A DNA stretch of 64,000 nucleotides from Cyrtodaria siliqua (lineage: Eukaryota; Mollusca; Bivalvia; Adapedonta; Hiatellidae): NCBI GenBank assembly GCA_037043455.1, contig JAWPHD010004381.1, positions 62,001-126,000 of the forward strand. The letters run 5' to 3'. The notes beneath the pieces are model-generated. The model did no database searches. It was not told where the DNA came from and saw only the letters and a program-made list of their open reading frames with translations. Both the position numbers and the translations under genes were made by a program. Each line of letters begins with the position of its first letter. Position 1 is the stretch's first letter. This document shows, in pieces, positions 61,301 through 62,575 of the stretch.

Positions 61301-62575
61301 AGCCTAGTTGCACATATCATTGCTGTGTTGAGGTTGAATGATTTTTGGCCCCTATGGAGTTATATGACTCCTTATACACAAACTTTATCCGGACTATTTT
61401 TCCTGAACCCCTGGCCCGATTTCAGTGAAACTTGGCAGGAATGATCAGTACCAAGCCTATTGAGCATATTTTTGTTGTGTTCCCCATCAAAGACTCATAT
61501 AGCTATTCAGGCCCTCTTTGTTATATATGTATATTGTTTGTTATATCTGTACAGTATTTGTTATATATGAACAACATGTTTGTTATATATGTACAGTATT
61601 TGTTATATCTGTAATGTATTTGTTATATATGAATAACATGTTTGTTTTATCTGTACAGTATATGAACAATGTGTTTGTTATATATGTTCAAGTGCGTGTT
61701 TTATCTGTACAGTGTTTGCTATGTCTGTACAGTGTTTGTGATATATGTTCAGTGTTTGTTATATCTGTACAGTGTATGTTATATCTGTACAGTGTTTGTG
61801 ATATATGTTCAGTGTTTTCTATATATGTACAATGTTTGTGATATCTGTACAGTATTTGTGATATCTGTACAGTGTTTTTGATATCTGTAAAGTGTTTGTG
61901 GTATATATTCAGTGTTTGTTTTATCTGTACAGTGTTTGTTATATTTGTAAATTGTATGTTATATCTGTACAGTGTTTGTGATGTCTGTACAGTGTTATTT
62001 ATATCAGTAAAGTTTTTGTTATATCAGTAAAGTGTTTGTGCTATATATTCAGTGTTTTTTGTATCTGTTCAGTGTTTACTATATCTGTTCAGCATTTGTG
62101 AGATATGTAAAGTGTTTGTTATGTCTGTACAGTGTTTGTGATATATGTAAAGTGTTTGTGATATCTGCACAGTGTTTGTGATATCTGTCAAGTGTTTGTG
62201 ATGTCTGTACAGTGTTTGTGATATCTGTAGTGTTTGAGATATCTGTAAAGTGTAGTCATATCTGCACAGTATTTTTGATGTCTGTACAGTGTCTGTGATA
62301 TCTGTACAGTGTTTGTGATATATGTACAGTGTTTGTGATATATGTAAAGTGTTTGTGATATCTATAAAGTTTGTATGATGTCTGTACAGTGTCTGTTATA
62401 TATATACAGTGTTTGTGATATCTGTACAGTGTTTATTTTATTTCAGGAATTGAAGCATCATCTTCTCTACTACAAAACTGCCGATATTTCACAAAAGTTT
62501 GGAATGCAGTTTTATGAAAATCTACCACCTATTCGTCAGAACTTTATAGACTCTTTTAAAACAAGTGTAGGCTGA
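4223..62575 (+). CDS. RPAP1: RPAP1, RNA polymerase II-associated protein 1 (spliced, 5' end outside window)
   Basis: Known of the family: RPAP1 is a conserved Pol II-binding protein (yeast Rba50, plant MINIYO) that acts in Pol II assembly/nuclear import and links Pol II to Mediator. Seen: 24 exons at 4223-4338, 5905-6006, 6343-6444, 10406-10573, 11521-11676, 15984-16121, 18177-18246, 21360-21463, 21899-21954, 23907-24014, 24800-24958, 28378-28525, 33895-33966, 37073-37182, 40756-40959, 41622-41804, 42760-42902, 46592-46798, 48126-48251, 48789-48946, 49360-49492, 52291-52456, 55574-55798, 62447-62575. Every junction is GT-AG and phases agree, except for a frameshift inside exon 15. The predicted protein follows remembered human RPAP1 in order, e.g. 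GLHHHGDEPE, ARHS, AMKLIRTL, AGRNI, IHKGL, YEAVSFGD, HVNRFIYSQD, LPPIRQNF. The RPAP1_N region must lie upstream. Two lesions (frameshift near 40858, TAA at 42799) mean the locus as written does not encode a full protein. Identity is sure; individual junctions are less so. Confidence 0.93.
4620..4935 (+). repeat. Three copies of a 130-150 base intronic repeat
   Basis: Unit runs from ATTATCATCTCCCAAGGCA through CCCCCAGGTGAGCGCTATGG to the ends CCTCTTGTTT or CCACTTGTTT. This resembles tail ends of a common molluscan interspersed repeat. Confidence 0.65.
5208..5690 (+). repeat. Intronic interspersed repeat, three ~130 base units
   Basis: Unit contains TTCTTGCTGGATTTT, TGTTCCTTATGTACATCTTA and GTTGCTGTGACCTACTTTTG, repeated near 5300, 5450 and 5580. 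No coding potential seen. Confidence 0.6.
5905..6006 (+). CDS. RPAP1: RPAP1 window exon 2 (start of RPAP1_C domain)
   Basis: Thirty-four codons in phase 0, acceptor ttttgtag, donor gtatgt. Contains QARFDFKGNLL and VNVGLHHHGDEPE, the hallmark of the RPAP1 C-terminal signature domain (human has the same GLHHHG core). This exon fixes the identity of the gene. Confidence 0.95.
6343..6444 (+). CDS. RPAP1: RPAP1 window exon 3 (end of RPAP1_C domain)
   Basis: Thirty-four codons, acceptor tgttacag, donor gtgagc. Reads RAGYTLQELFQPSRS, then QQRVLALQTLGQVIKQ, continuing the signature domain exactly as in human (AGYSLQEL...QQRALALHVL). The last 31 bases plus the donor are the seed of the 51-52 base array that follows. 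Confidence 0.95.
6405..7640 (+). repeat. 51-52 base array copying exon 3 end plus donor
   Basis: About 24 units of the form GCAAGTTATTAAACAG/GTGAGCCAATATGCAG with TAGTGCTACAAACACTCAG. The first unit is the real exon end and donor (6444/6445). Blocks near 6690-7065 and 7058-7433 are nearly identical at an offset of 368 bases, so a multi-unit block was duplicated. After 7640 up to about 8090 only plain intron sequence is seen. Confidence 0.93.
8098..8405 (+). repeat. 68-base array with acceptor-like junction
   Basis: Four to five units of about 68 bases: GACAGGCGATTGAAGACATT, ATGACAATGACTGTACACAA, TTTGCCAGTGACTGAGTATT, TTATTATT. The core AGTGACTGAGTATTTT...TTGACAGGCGA parallels the end of this intron and the exon 4 start (GACAG/GCGAAG), linking it to the larger array downstream. 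Confidence 0.85.
8754..8797 (+). pseudogene. Partial copy of RPAP1 exon 4 start
   Basis: Follows TTTTTTGATTGACAG, the same acceptor context as exon 4, and matches its first 44 bases with five differences. All five are third-position changes that leave AKEGHLTQLIQTPIL unaltered. The copy runs out into the 37-base array with no donor, so it is a truncated duplicate. Confidence 0.85.
8798..10405 (+). repeat. 37-base array ending at exon 4 acceptor
   Basis: About 43 units of ACACAAGTTGTAAGTGACTG, AGTATTTTGTTATTGAC. The last unit passes into the true acceptor (GTGACTGAGTATTTTTTGAT, TGACAG). In the final third the unit shifts to TTTTTTGATTGACACACAAG, closer to the true intron end. Frames of about 60-90 codons on the minus strand are repeat translations. 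Confidence 0.93.
10406..10573 (+). CDS. RPAP1: RPAP1 window exon 4
   Basis: Fifty-six codons in phase 0 after gattgacag, donor gtaatg. Reads AKEGHLTQLIQTPILPSI, LDAGVIFLLRWSLDD, then VAALNALLVNQADE, matching the human LDAG-LFLLR-SLDD segment. It begins the helical-repeat body of the protein. A second copy of its first 44 bases lies 1.6 kb upstream at 8754. Confidence 0.95.
10578..10765 (+). repeat. CTGT/CCGT simple repeat beside exon 4 donor
   Basis: Imperfect TGTC/CCGT tetranucleotides starting seven bases after the donor. From 10765 to 11520 the intron shows nothing I recognise. Confidence 0.75.
11521..11676 (+). CDS. RPAP1: RPAP1 window exon 5
   Basis: Fifty-two codons in phase 0 after gttctttcag, donor gtttgt (weak). 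Begins LTLDKVFHWHQGHRIACQAP and ends in an acidic, lysine-rich stretch EKQEQTDAEVAKQDLVL. Human RPAP1 has FSWYHG followed by an acidic, poorly conserved linker at this point, so weak similarity after HWHQG is expected. Confidence 0.88.
11982..12855 (+). mobile_element. Hairpin-headed element, ~2.5 internal units
   Basis: Starts TTTTTAGCTCTACTGATC, folds back as GATCAGCAGAGCT, then CGTCCGTCGTCCGTC sequence, then internal units of about 320 bases (TTGTAGCGACT, TGATCCTAGCAAAA, CAAGATGGCCGCC, GACATGATGTTG), and ends GACCTCTTGTT. Same family as 59253-61187. It has no open reading frame, so it is non-autonomous. Class undecided. Confidence 0.75.
13329..13835. mobile_element. 507-base inverted-repeat element at a TTAA site
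   Basis: Left end AGGGACACTGTCCGTAA and right end TTACGGACATTGTCCCT are inverted repeats with one mismatch in 17. TTAA stands on both sides (13325-13328 and 13836-13839), the target site known for piggyBac- and Kolobok-type elements. No transposase frame; a MITE-like element. It includes a sequence with donor- and tract-like features but no exon. Confidence 0.85.
14340..15983 (+). repeat. 80-base array copying acceptor and 5' part of exon 6
   Basis: About 20 units of roughly 80 bases: a stretch like TTTACTATTCACTGACACAG, then GCCCTTGTAAGCAGAATGTG, TCTACTACCCAGGCTGAAGT, ATATACTAGAGGTGTCATAT. The second part is exon 6 codons ALVSRMCLLPRLKYIL. Compared with the usual unit the real exon differs at AGT/AGC, CTG/CTA and AGA/AGG, all synonymous. 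The unit lacks the second half of the exon and its donor. Confidence 0.93.
15984..16121 (+). CDS. RPAP1: RPAP1 window exon 6
   Basis: Forty-six codons in phase 0 after ctgacacag, donor gtaact. Reads ALVSRMCLLPRLKYILDV, then ILQILTRVARHSTH, matching human LLPRLRYVLEV...LIRLARHS. The reading frame joins exon 5 cleanly. The acceptor and first ~50 bases are repeated about 20 times upstream; this copy was chosen because only it continues into DVVRPPAPTVICIL and a donor. Confidence 0.95.
16360..16465 (+). mobile_element. Short remnant of hairpin-headed element
   Basis: Carries ATCAGCAGAGCTTATGCAAT, CCATCTGTCTGTCC, TTTTTAGCTCACCTAAGCC and the GACCTCTTGTTT end. Internal units are missing. Confidence 0.55.
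16462..17372 (+). repeat. 56-57 base array containing a transposon end
   Basis: About 16 units of AGGAGTCCAGTCTTGTACAT, ACAGTAAAGCACTTCAAGGT, ATTTGTCCTCTTGTTT. The CTCTTGTTT at each unit's end is the terminus of the element just before it, so the unit spans the element/flank junction. Confidence 0.9.
17560..18070 (+). repeat. Diverged intronic repeat (GATCACCTGCGACCACAAGG)
   Basis: Five copies of TTCCGATCACCTGCGACCAC, AAGGTCAAGGTAACA with spacing falling from ~65 to over 150 bases and growing divergence. Lies in the intron before exon 7. Confidence 0.65.
18177..18246 (+). CDS. RPAP1: RPAP1 window exon 7
   Basis: Seventy bases, phase 0 to phase 1, acceptor attgtttccag, donor gtaaga. Encodes VFNFKGLLDLVVQNFLPMSW and SLE; human has IREFLPTSW at this point. 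Confidence 0.92.
18260..18815 (+). repeat. ~42-base array after exon 7 donor
   Basis: About 13 units like TCTGGAACTAGGAAATGCAT, GGATAATTGGGATAAATCCC, TTG. The first unit begins 14 bases after the donor, and the true junction TCTAGAAGGTAAGAAATGGATA resembles a unit with an insertion, so derivation from the donor is possible but not proven. Confidence 0.85.
18836..20525 (+). repeat. 48-base array
   Basis: About 34 units of TATGCCACATGTTATATATA, GCAGTGGTCCTAGTGTGGAT, CCTTGGGG. Since 48 is a multiple of three, frames up to 170 codons stay open on both strands by chance. No link to an exon edge found. Confidence 0.93.
20530..21359 (+). repeat. 63-base array copying exon 8 acceptor and start
   Basis: Thirteen units of TATGTTTCAG/TCACCGGGCAG, CCCTTGACCAGTGTATACAG, TATACCACTATATATTACATGC. 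The true junction is TATGTTTCAG/ACACAGGGCAG. Each unit holds the acceptor and a near copy of the exon start. Units are 21 codons long and open in the exon 8 frame (VTGQPLTSVYSIPLYITCYV and S). Confidence 0.95.
21360..21463 (+). CDS. RPAP1: RPAP1 window exon 8
   Basis: Phase 1 to 0; acceptor tatgtttcag, donor gtaatg. Reads (D)TGQPLTNVYGLPLSAAMKLI then CQAGRNISAVL, as human ATAMKLLR...SAGRNIA. Thirteen upstream 63-base units carry the same acceptor and the first ~40 bases; using any of them would keep the frame (see findings). Confidence 0.94.
21899..21954 (+). CDS. RPAP1: RPAP1 window exon 9
   Basis: Fifty-six bases, phase 0 to 2, acceptor caattcacag, donor gtaagt. Encodes LSKYQLEGRLMRYLIGDTK, matching the human SSFDLRSRLCRII segment right after AGRNIA. 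A short exon, but phase and homology agree on both sides. Confidence 0.88.
22130..22700 (+). repeat. ~37-base diverged array (GTGTCATAGGTCTATAAGTG)
   Basis: About 14 diverged units of GTGTCATAGGTCTATAAGTG, TTTGACCTTTCATA, some with an extra CACTTGTGATAAATAACTGA, GCTTCAT. Confidence 0.75.
22755..23740 (+). mobile_element. Second interspersed family, long copy (GCAGACACTTAGGGA...CCCTTCTAGTT)
   Basis: Starts AGTATAGCAGACACTTAGGG, ends GAACACCCTTCTAGTTAA. Interior has CTTTAACCTGCAGC, ATAACTCTGACTTTCATTT and ATGAAACTTCACACA in about three units; a ~155 base block is almost identical at 23240 and 23515. The ends match the element at 43788. No coding frame. Confidence 0.65.
23907..24014 (+). CDS. 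RPAP1: RPAP1 window exon 10
   Basis: Phase 2 to 2, acceptor gtatttgtag, donor gtaagt. Reads SLQLPETEAYGLQIENLNTW then KVCLSYGLPVADTVY, as human LALPPEEAE...LRLWAVAASYGQG. The donor begins a short array with repeated gtaagtcat. Confidence 0.93.
24015..24300 (+). repeat. Array rich in exon 10 donor copies (gtaagtcat)
   Basis: The exon ends TTTACAT/gtaagtcatgg and the array follows at once. Units of about 50-90 bases repeat GTAAGTCATATCTTAAAAGT and CCGCCTGTAAATCTCATGTT. GTAAGT occurs about six times in 290 bases. Confidence 0.8.
24418..24562. repeat. Short element bounded by AT microsatellites
   Basis: TA dinucleotide runs at 24418-24436 and 24538-24562 enclose GATGGGGAAAAAAAC on one side and TTTTCTCACCC on the other (weakly inverted), with a central hairpin ATCCCCTCGGGGAT. 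Could be a small TA-inserting MITE; ends are too loose to be sure. Confidence 0.4.
24800..24958 (+). CDS. RPAP1: RPAP1 window exon 11
   Basis: Phase 2 to 2, acceptor atacttacag, donor gtaggt. Reads ELYPTIVDQLRTVHTIMDKS and ends CVASSPRTSGAFKH, as human RELYPVLMRAL...LTLAAG. An alternative donor four bases on would bring in a TAG, so the first GT was chosen. Confidence 0.93.
25714..26205. mobile_element. 492-base CAGGG-type element in the 21-base array
   Basis: Ends CAGGGCTTTTTTT and AAAAAAAGCCCTG are perfect 13-base inverted repeats. CAGAC flanks both sides (25709-25713, 26206-26210), a likely target duplication, although the array itself contains CAGAC often. Interior holds a direct repeat of ATTTCTGACCATGGTGAGTC, TGAACCATT. 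No full transposase. CAGGG ends suggest a hAT-like origin. Confidence 0.8.
27742..28064 (+). mobile_element. tRNA-derived SINE with 13-base target duplication
   Basis: Head TGGCGTGGCGCAGTCGGTAG has an A box and GGGTTCAATCC a B box. The middle has CTTGGGCAAGACACTTTTCC, a motif of conserved central domains in widespread invertebrate SINEs. The tail ends in ATTCAATTCAATA. CAGACGCCAATAT stands before (27729-27741) and after (28065-28077). Full-length. Confidence 0.9.
28378..28525 (+). CDS. RPAP1: RPAP1 window exon 12
   Basis: Phase 2 to 0, acceptor gacctattttcag, donor gtatca. Reads QDGTSMEVERSEDIV then NWSHMADLIQPIKLLLKSL, comparable to human [23 protein letters not shown]. Confidence 0.92.
28985..33894 (+). 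repeat. 58-base array of decoy 3' splice sites
   Basis: About 84 units of TTATTTCTCTTGTTTGTGCA, GTATATATTTAGGGTAAATT, TACTATTTCACCACAATA. Each has a pyrimidine tract and CAG, matching the true acceptor of exon 13 (TTATTTCTCTTGTTTGTTTT, ACAG) that closes the array. Blocks of several units recur at larger scale, e.g. around 31320-31960 and 32700-33000. From 28526 to 28984 plain intron. Confidence 0.97.
33895..33966 (+). CDS. RPAP1: RPAP1 window exon 13
   Basis: Twenty-four codons, phase 0 to 0, acceptor ctcttgtttgttttacag, donor gtacgt. Encodes KPSLQVPSACLNFVTTYY then VHCQSQ; human has VPVACLLFLGAYYQ. It lies directly after some 84 repeat units that each end in ctcttgtttgtgcag. Confidence 0.92.
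34234..35910. mobile_element. 1.7 kb CAGGG-type inverted-repeat transposon
   Basis: Left end CAGGGCTCTGGAAATAT, right end ATATTTCCGGAGCCCTG, inverted with one mismatch in 17. Near both ends CCACTTGCCC motifs recur; at 34260-34280 CCACTTGCCCTGGGCAAGTG forms a tight palindrome. A minus-strand frame (34632 to 34399) reads as an acidic, serine-rich peptide, MSKITEENTPGDLR..., which could be a first exon of a domesticated or dead transposase. No clear target duplication. Sits in the intron between exons 13 and 14. Confidence 0.7.
34399..34632 (-). CDS. Possible transposon-encoded N-terminal fragment
   Basis: A 77-codon frame inside the CAGGG element: MSKITEENTPGDLRNVDLCD, GGQSDSELGFKDSSDG, then SPVKSSPKRNLLPTMDTSVA. 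Composition is acidic and serine-rich with a basic end, unlike repeat translations nearby. I do not recognise a domain. It may be a 5' exon of a transposase whose remainder was lost; real expression is doubtful. Confidence 0.25.
   Translation of the reverse strand: MSKITEENTPGDLRNVDLCDSGGQSDSELGFKDSSDGVDLCSPSQSENGSISRDSPVKSSPKRNLLPTMDTSVARSV
36880..37050 (+). repeat. AT-rich TATACACATA simple repeat before exon 14
   Basis: Irregular TATACACATATA runs leading up to the acceptor. The stretch 35911-36880 is intron with no clear unit apart from sequence resembling old interspersed repeats (for example around 36660-36720). Confidence 0.6.
37073..37182 (+). CDS. RPAP1: RPAP1 window exon 14
   Basis: Phase 0 to 2, acceptor ttttattttcag, donor gtaaat. 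Reads LSGVVTIKSLEDMEEIYITC then WNSFGFQTIRSSL, in line with human EDWLQDMQRLSEE...LWDSLRH. Confidence 0.9.
37508..38976. mobile_element. 1.47 kb element with 25-base inverted ends and an inner foldback
   Basis: Left end GAAAAATACCTGTGTTTCTG, GTTAC; right end GTAACCAGAAACACAGGTAT, TTTTTTC. Inside, 38301-38391 and 38740-38833 are inverted copies of ~92 bases (CCAGAGAGAGCTTCACAC... to AACAAATAACACG) with about ten differences. No transposase frame. Confidence 0.8.
39855..40475 (+). repeat. Four ~155-base units (AACAGCTGGCACTACAAAC)
   Basis: Unit: TTGTTTGTCTTCTCGATAAC, TCAAGAACAGCTGGCACTAC, AAACTCGAAACTTGGCAGGA, ATGTTTGTGTCATGGTCTAG. Preceded by CCGTCCGTCCG. An interspersed element in the intron before exon 15; 38977-39854 shows nothing I recognise. 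Confidence 0.75.
40756..40959 (+). CDS. RPAP1: RPAP1 window exon 15, with probable frameshift
   Basis: After the strong acceptor ctttgtatcatttcag the entry frame reads SKHSNILNPDGLRNAELSTV, placing an NP where human has LLCNP. The exit frame reads LPVAGTNSPFGFLSSLLRLV and FCRIHKGLLSK, matching human SLAGSASPFPFLTALL...IHKGL, and ends in phase 0 at gtaagg. The two frames differ by one base: the exon lacks one base (or gains two) between about 40840 and 40870, and the T5 run at 40858-40862 is a likely place. Alternative: a weaker acceptor at 40799 (gaggaatgcag) would give an intact but 14-codon shorter exon, starting at 40800. I prefer the first because its spacing matches human. Confidence 0.75.
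41170..41350 (+). mobile_element. tRNA-derived SINE
   Basis: TGTGGTTCAGTGGTAGAGCG is a tRNA A box and GTGGGTTCGATCC a good B box; the arm around CCGAACTTCAGATCG is tRNA-like. It is followed by CTTGAGCAAGATAATTAATC, CACATTGCTTAG, a conserved SINE central motif. The 3' limit is uncertain and no target duplication was found. Confidence 0.7.
41622..41804 (+). CDS. RPAP1: RPAP1 window exon 16
   Basis: Sixty-one codons, phase 0 to 0, acceptor ccaatatacag, donor gtaagc. Reads DRKTSSVAYAPPSVTLHCED, then KIAPVTPSHLSSNYV and ENHLQYYILKLANMFYP; human has CVAPGAAPHLTPFSA...EYHLQYLALALA. Confidence 0.94.
41960..42350 (+). repeat. ~147-base repeat, 2.5 copies
   Basis: Unit GGCCATGTTCTAGTAGCAGT, TTTCTTGCACTAAATGTCAT, GGATTTGTAATGCTGCTGGA, through ACCTTGAGGAGGTCAGTTAC. 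A diverged copy continues to about 42550. Confidence 0.85.
42760..42902 (+). CDS. RPAP1: RPAP1 window exon 17, with in-frame TAA
   Basis: Phase 0 to 2, acceptor ctgcttacag, donor gtaagt. Reads VNEEAMEHVDRTV, then TAA (42799-42801), then HCVALNLLTCLHHGDEHLVH and DLLSTVIFCPVYWQ. Both halves match human ALYHGMALALL...LTHELLLSCVF in the same frame; human has tyrosine where the stop stands, so a TAC or TAT became TAA. Causes could be a base error, a null allele or decay of the gene. Its last 36 bases and donor seed the array downstream. Confidence 0.85.
42868..43632 (+). repeat. 45-base array copying exon 17 end plus donor
   Basis: About 17 units of CCTTTCTACTGTCATATTTT, GCCCAGTCTACTGGCA/gtaag, tgca. 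The first is the real exon end and donor (42902/42903); the rest repeat 36 exonic and 9 intronic bases with few changes. Confidence 0.95.
43788..44192 (+). mobile_element. Second interspersed family, short copy
   Basis: Starts AGTATGGCAGACACTTAGGG, ends GAATCACCCTTCTAGTTAA, like 22755-23740. Interior keeps ATAACTCTGACTTTCATTTT, GGCAGAGTTAT. Confidence 0.65.
44225..44640 (+). repeat. 60-base array
   Basis: About seven units of TTGACAGCATGTCACAGTGT, CAGCTGTTGTACTGTACTGC, TATAGGGGAAACATGTATAA. It grades into the 43-base array that follows. Confidence 0.9.
44640..46340 (+). repeat. ~43-base array
   Basis: About 38 units of ATTATTGACAACATGTCACT, GTACAGCTATAGGGGGAACA, TGT, with variants lacking ACAAC or adding ACTGTATTACTG. 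A relative of the preceding array; ACATGT occurs twice per unit. Confidence 0.92.
46592..46798 (+). CDS. RPAP1: RPAP1 window exon 18
   Basis: Phase 2 to 2, acceptor ttatactacag, donor gtgagt. Reads WSQEEKASLKLKELKLSV (lysine-rich, variable), then NMAAIRATYMSALGHSEKQL and MASR; human has SIRNCYLTHCSPARASLLASQ. Confidence 0.92.
46990..47780. other. Non-repetitive intronic island, unassigned
   Basis: Differs from its surroundings: no tandem repeats, higher GC, and a + frame of 124 codons from 47066 with hydrophobic stretches (ITSAVLVLAVSVMSSAQH). CCAATAAAAGGCTCTGG and a dyad CTGGACATGG...ATGTCCACC give it an LTR-like look, but I find no TG...CA ends or paired copy. Confidence 0.25.
48126..48251 (+). 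CDS. RPAP1: RPAP1 window exon 19
   Basis: Phase 2 to 2, acceptor cttctttttgcag, donor gtatgt. Reads SHFLQTAMTTESCFTSNI then LMPQDWMFLPLIELYNTYAS, as human LPTDWPFLPLIRLYHRAS. An alternative donor two bases earlier (gtgtat) would break the phase with the next exon. Confidence 0.93.
48789..48946 (+). CDS. RPAP1: RPAP1 window exon 20
   Basis: Phase 2 to 1, acceptor tattaacag, donor gtgagt. Reads GLEGQNVLSSSQVVTICNVL, RWIYILEVHRPLLL and ISRIMCTFLT; human has VLQWVLVLESWRP...LARLMCVFL. The last ~50 bases plus donor recur three times downstream. Confidence 0.92.
48947..49262 (+). repeat. ~102-base array copying exon 20 end plus donor
   Basis: Three extra copies of about 50 exon bases (TCTCCATCACCCTGAAGATC, TCTAGGATTATGTGTACATT, CCTCACAG) each with GTGAGTTACTTTCTA. 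Donor copies stand at 49049, 49150 and 49252, spaced 101-102 bases. Confidence 0.93.
49360..49492 (+). CDS. RPAP1: RPAP1 window exon 21
   Basis: Phase 1 to 2, acceptor actccttcag, donor gtaagt. Reads GNDMFLDQTVHCYLEGILRH and ENIPGLPSFYDL; human has LDCRLPGLTSFPDLY. Confidence 0.93.
50390..50545 (+). repeat. 53-base repeat, three units
   Basis: Unit ACATCACATGTATTCACTTT, CATGTGAAGAACTTGTAGAG, AACTCAAAGAA. Confidence 0.85.
50575..51965 (+). repeat. 52-base array with AATAAA and GT-rich tract
   Basis: About 27 units of CCAACTTAGTTCCCAATAAA, TAGACAAGGCCTCCAAAGTC, AGAGTGTGTGCA. About two dozen keep AATAAA, followed 23 bases on by GTGTGTG. Minus-strand frames (WELSWCTHSDFGGLVYLLGT) are repeat translations. 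Confidence 0.95.
51990..52290 (+). repeat. 29-base array of exon 22 acceptor
   Basis: About eight units of TTATTACTTGCAG/CTATGTTGGATCTTCA and two diverged ones with TTCACCTGTGTTGG. The true junction is TTTAATTTCAG/CTACATGGGAT, so each unit copies the acceptor and first exon bases. Confidence 0.92.
52291..52456 (+). CDS. RPAP1: RPAP1 window exon 22
   Basis: Phase 2 to 0, acceptor tatttaatttcag, donor gtaagt. Reads YMGLLQQYEAVSFGDSLFGC, YILIPLQQKHSI and AIWTEYTGILRTLSITVQE; human has FEAVSFGDHLFG...LLPLQRRFS...LRALSL. Its acceptor is repeated in the array just upstream and its 3' third plus donor in the array just downstream. Confidence 0.96.
52400..54378 (+). repeat. 113-base array copying exon 22 end plus donor
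   Basis: About 17 units. Each has ~60 exon bases (AAGGCAATCTGGACTGAGTA, TACTGGCATACTCAGAACCT, TGTCTATACCTGTACAGGAG) followed by GTAAGTCAG, GTTAGTCAG or GTCAGTCAA and ~50 bases through TATATCAGCCATGCCACTTG. Some units lack the CTGTACAAGGCATACC part. Confidence 0.96.
54560..55235 (+). repeat. Two short intronic repeats (~85 and ~105 bases)
   Basis: At 54625-54850 three units contain TACCTGTCCATAATTTTGAT and AGAGTTATTGCCCTTG. At 54960-55220 three units contain ACAAAACCGGATGAAACTTA, ATGAATCCATGTG, GTCTTGTGTTGCACACAC. The rest to 55573 is plain intron. Confidence 0.75.
55574..55798 (+). CDS. RPAP1: RPAP1 window exon 23
   Basis: Seventy-five codons, phase 0 to 0, acceptor ttccatccctag, donor gtaatt. 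Reads LLIPIHHYLEPEETDVELLR, TSLRHTWAPVLYLMAVHHVN, RFIYSQDGKHKK; human has [25 protein letters not shown]. The best conserved long exon in the window. Confidence 0.97.
55985..56955 (+). repeat. 34-base array (GTGGTGTAGTAGAGTGGGGC)
   Basis: About 28 units of GTGGTGTAGTAGAGTGGGGC, TATGATTACAACAT. A block near 56150-56460 recurs near 56500-56860. No link to an exon edge. Confidence 0.93.
57270..57465 (+). repeat. 20-base array, left part
   Basis: About ten units of GTTTGTGATATCTGTACAGT. The same unit resumes at 61523, so the DNA between was inserted into one array. Confidence 0.88.
57466..61522 (+). mobile_element. Outer hairpin-headed element inserted in the 20-base array
   Basis: Head TTAGCTCTACTGGCC with foldback GGCCAGCAGAGCT, then ~150-base units containing CTCTAGCACCTTCATTTATT, AGATTGTTAATATCAATAAA and GTTATGGCCCTTGATTT (57550-58680), then ~170-base units with CCTGGCCAGATTTCAACGAA and GATGATCAGTACCAA. 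Ends GGCCCTCTTTGTT. A related element is nested at 59253-61187. No coding frame. Confidence 0.75.
59253..61187 (+). mobile_element. Inner hairpin-headed element, ~5.5 internal units
   Basis: Starts TTTTTAGCTCTACTGATC and ends GACCTCTTGTT. Internal unit ~320 bases, the same as at 11982-12855 but in more copies. The host sequence GAATGATTTTT / GTTGTAGTTGTGGC...TTCAAAGGTTTT reads as one outer unit when the insert is removed. Confidence 0.8.
61523..62446 (+). repeat. 20-base array, right part, up to last exon
   Basis: About 45 units of GTTTGTGATATCTGTACAGT. The final unit passes into TGTTTATTTTATTTCAG, the acceptor of the terminal exon. Each unit carries CTGTACAG, a weak acceptor-like motif. Confidence 0.92.
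62447..62575 (+). CDS. RPAP1: RPAP1 window exon 24, terminal, with stop
   Basis: Phase 0 after ttattttatttcag. Reads ELKHHLLYYKTADISQKFGM, QFYENLPPIRQNFIDSFKTS, VG and stop TGA at 62573-62575; human has LRQHLLHYKL...LYSQLPPLRQHYLQRL near its C-terminus. The protein ends about 15-20 residues earlier than the human one after LPP-RQ. Confidence 0.96.
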   Translation, partial: ELKHHLLYYKTADISQKFGMQFYENLPPIRQNFIDSFKTSVG

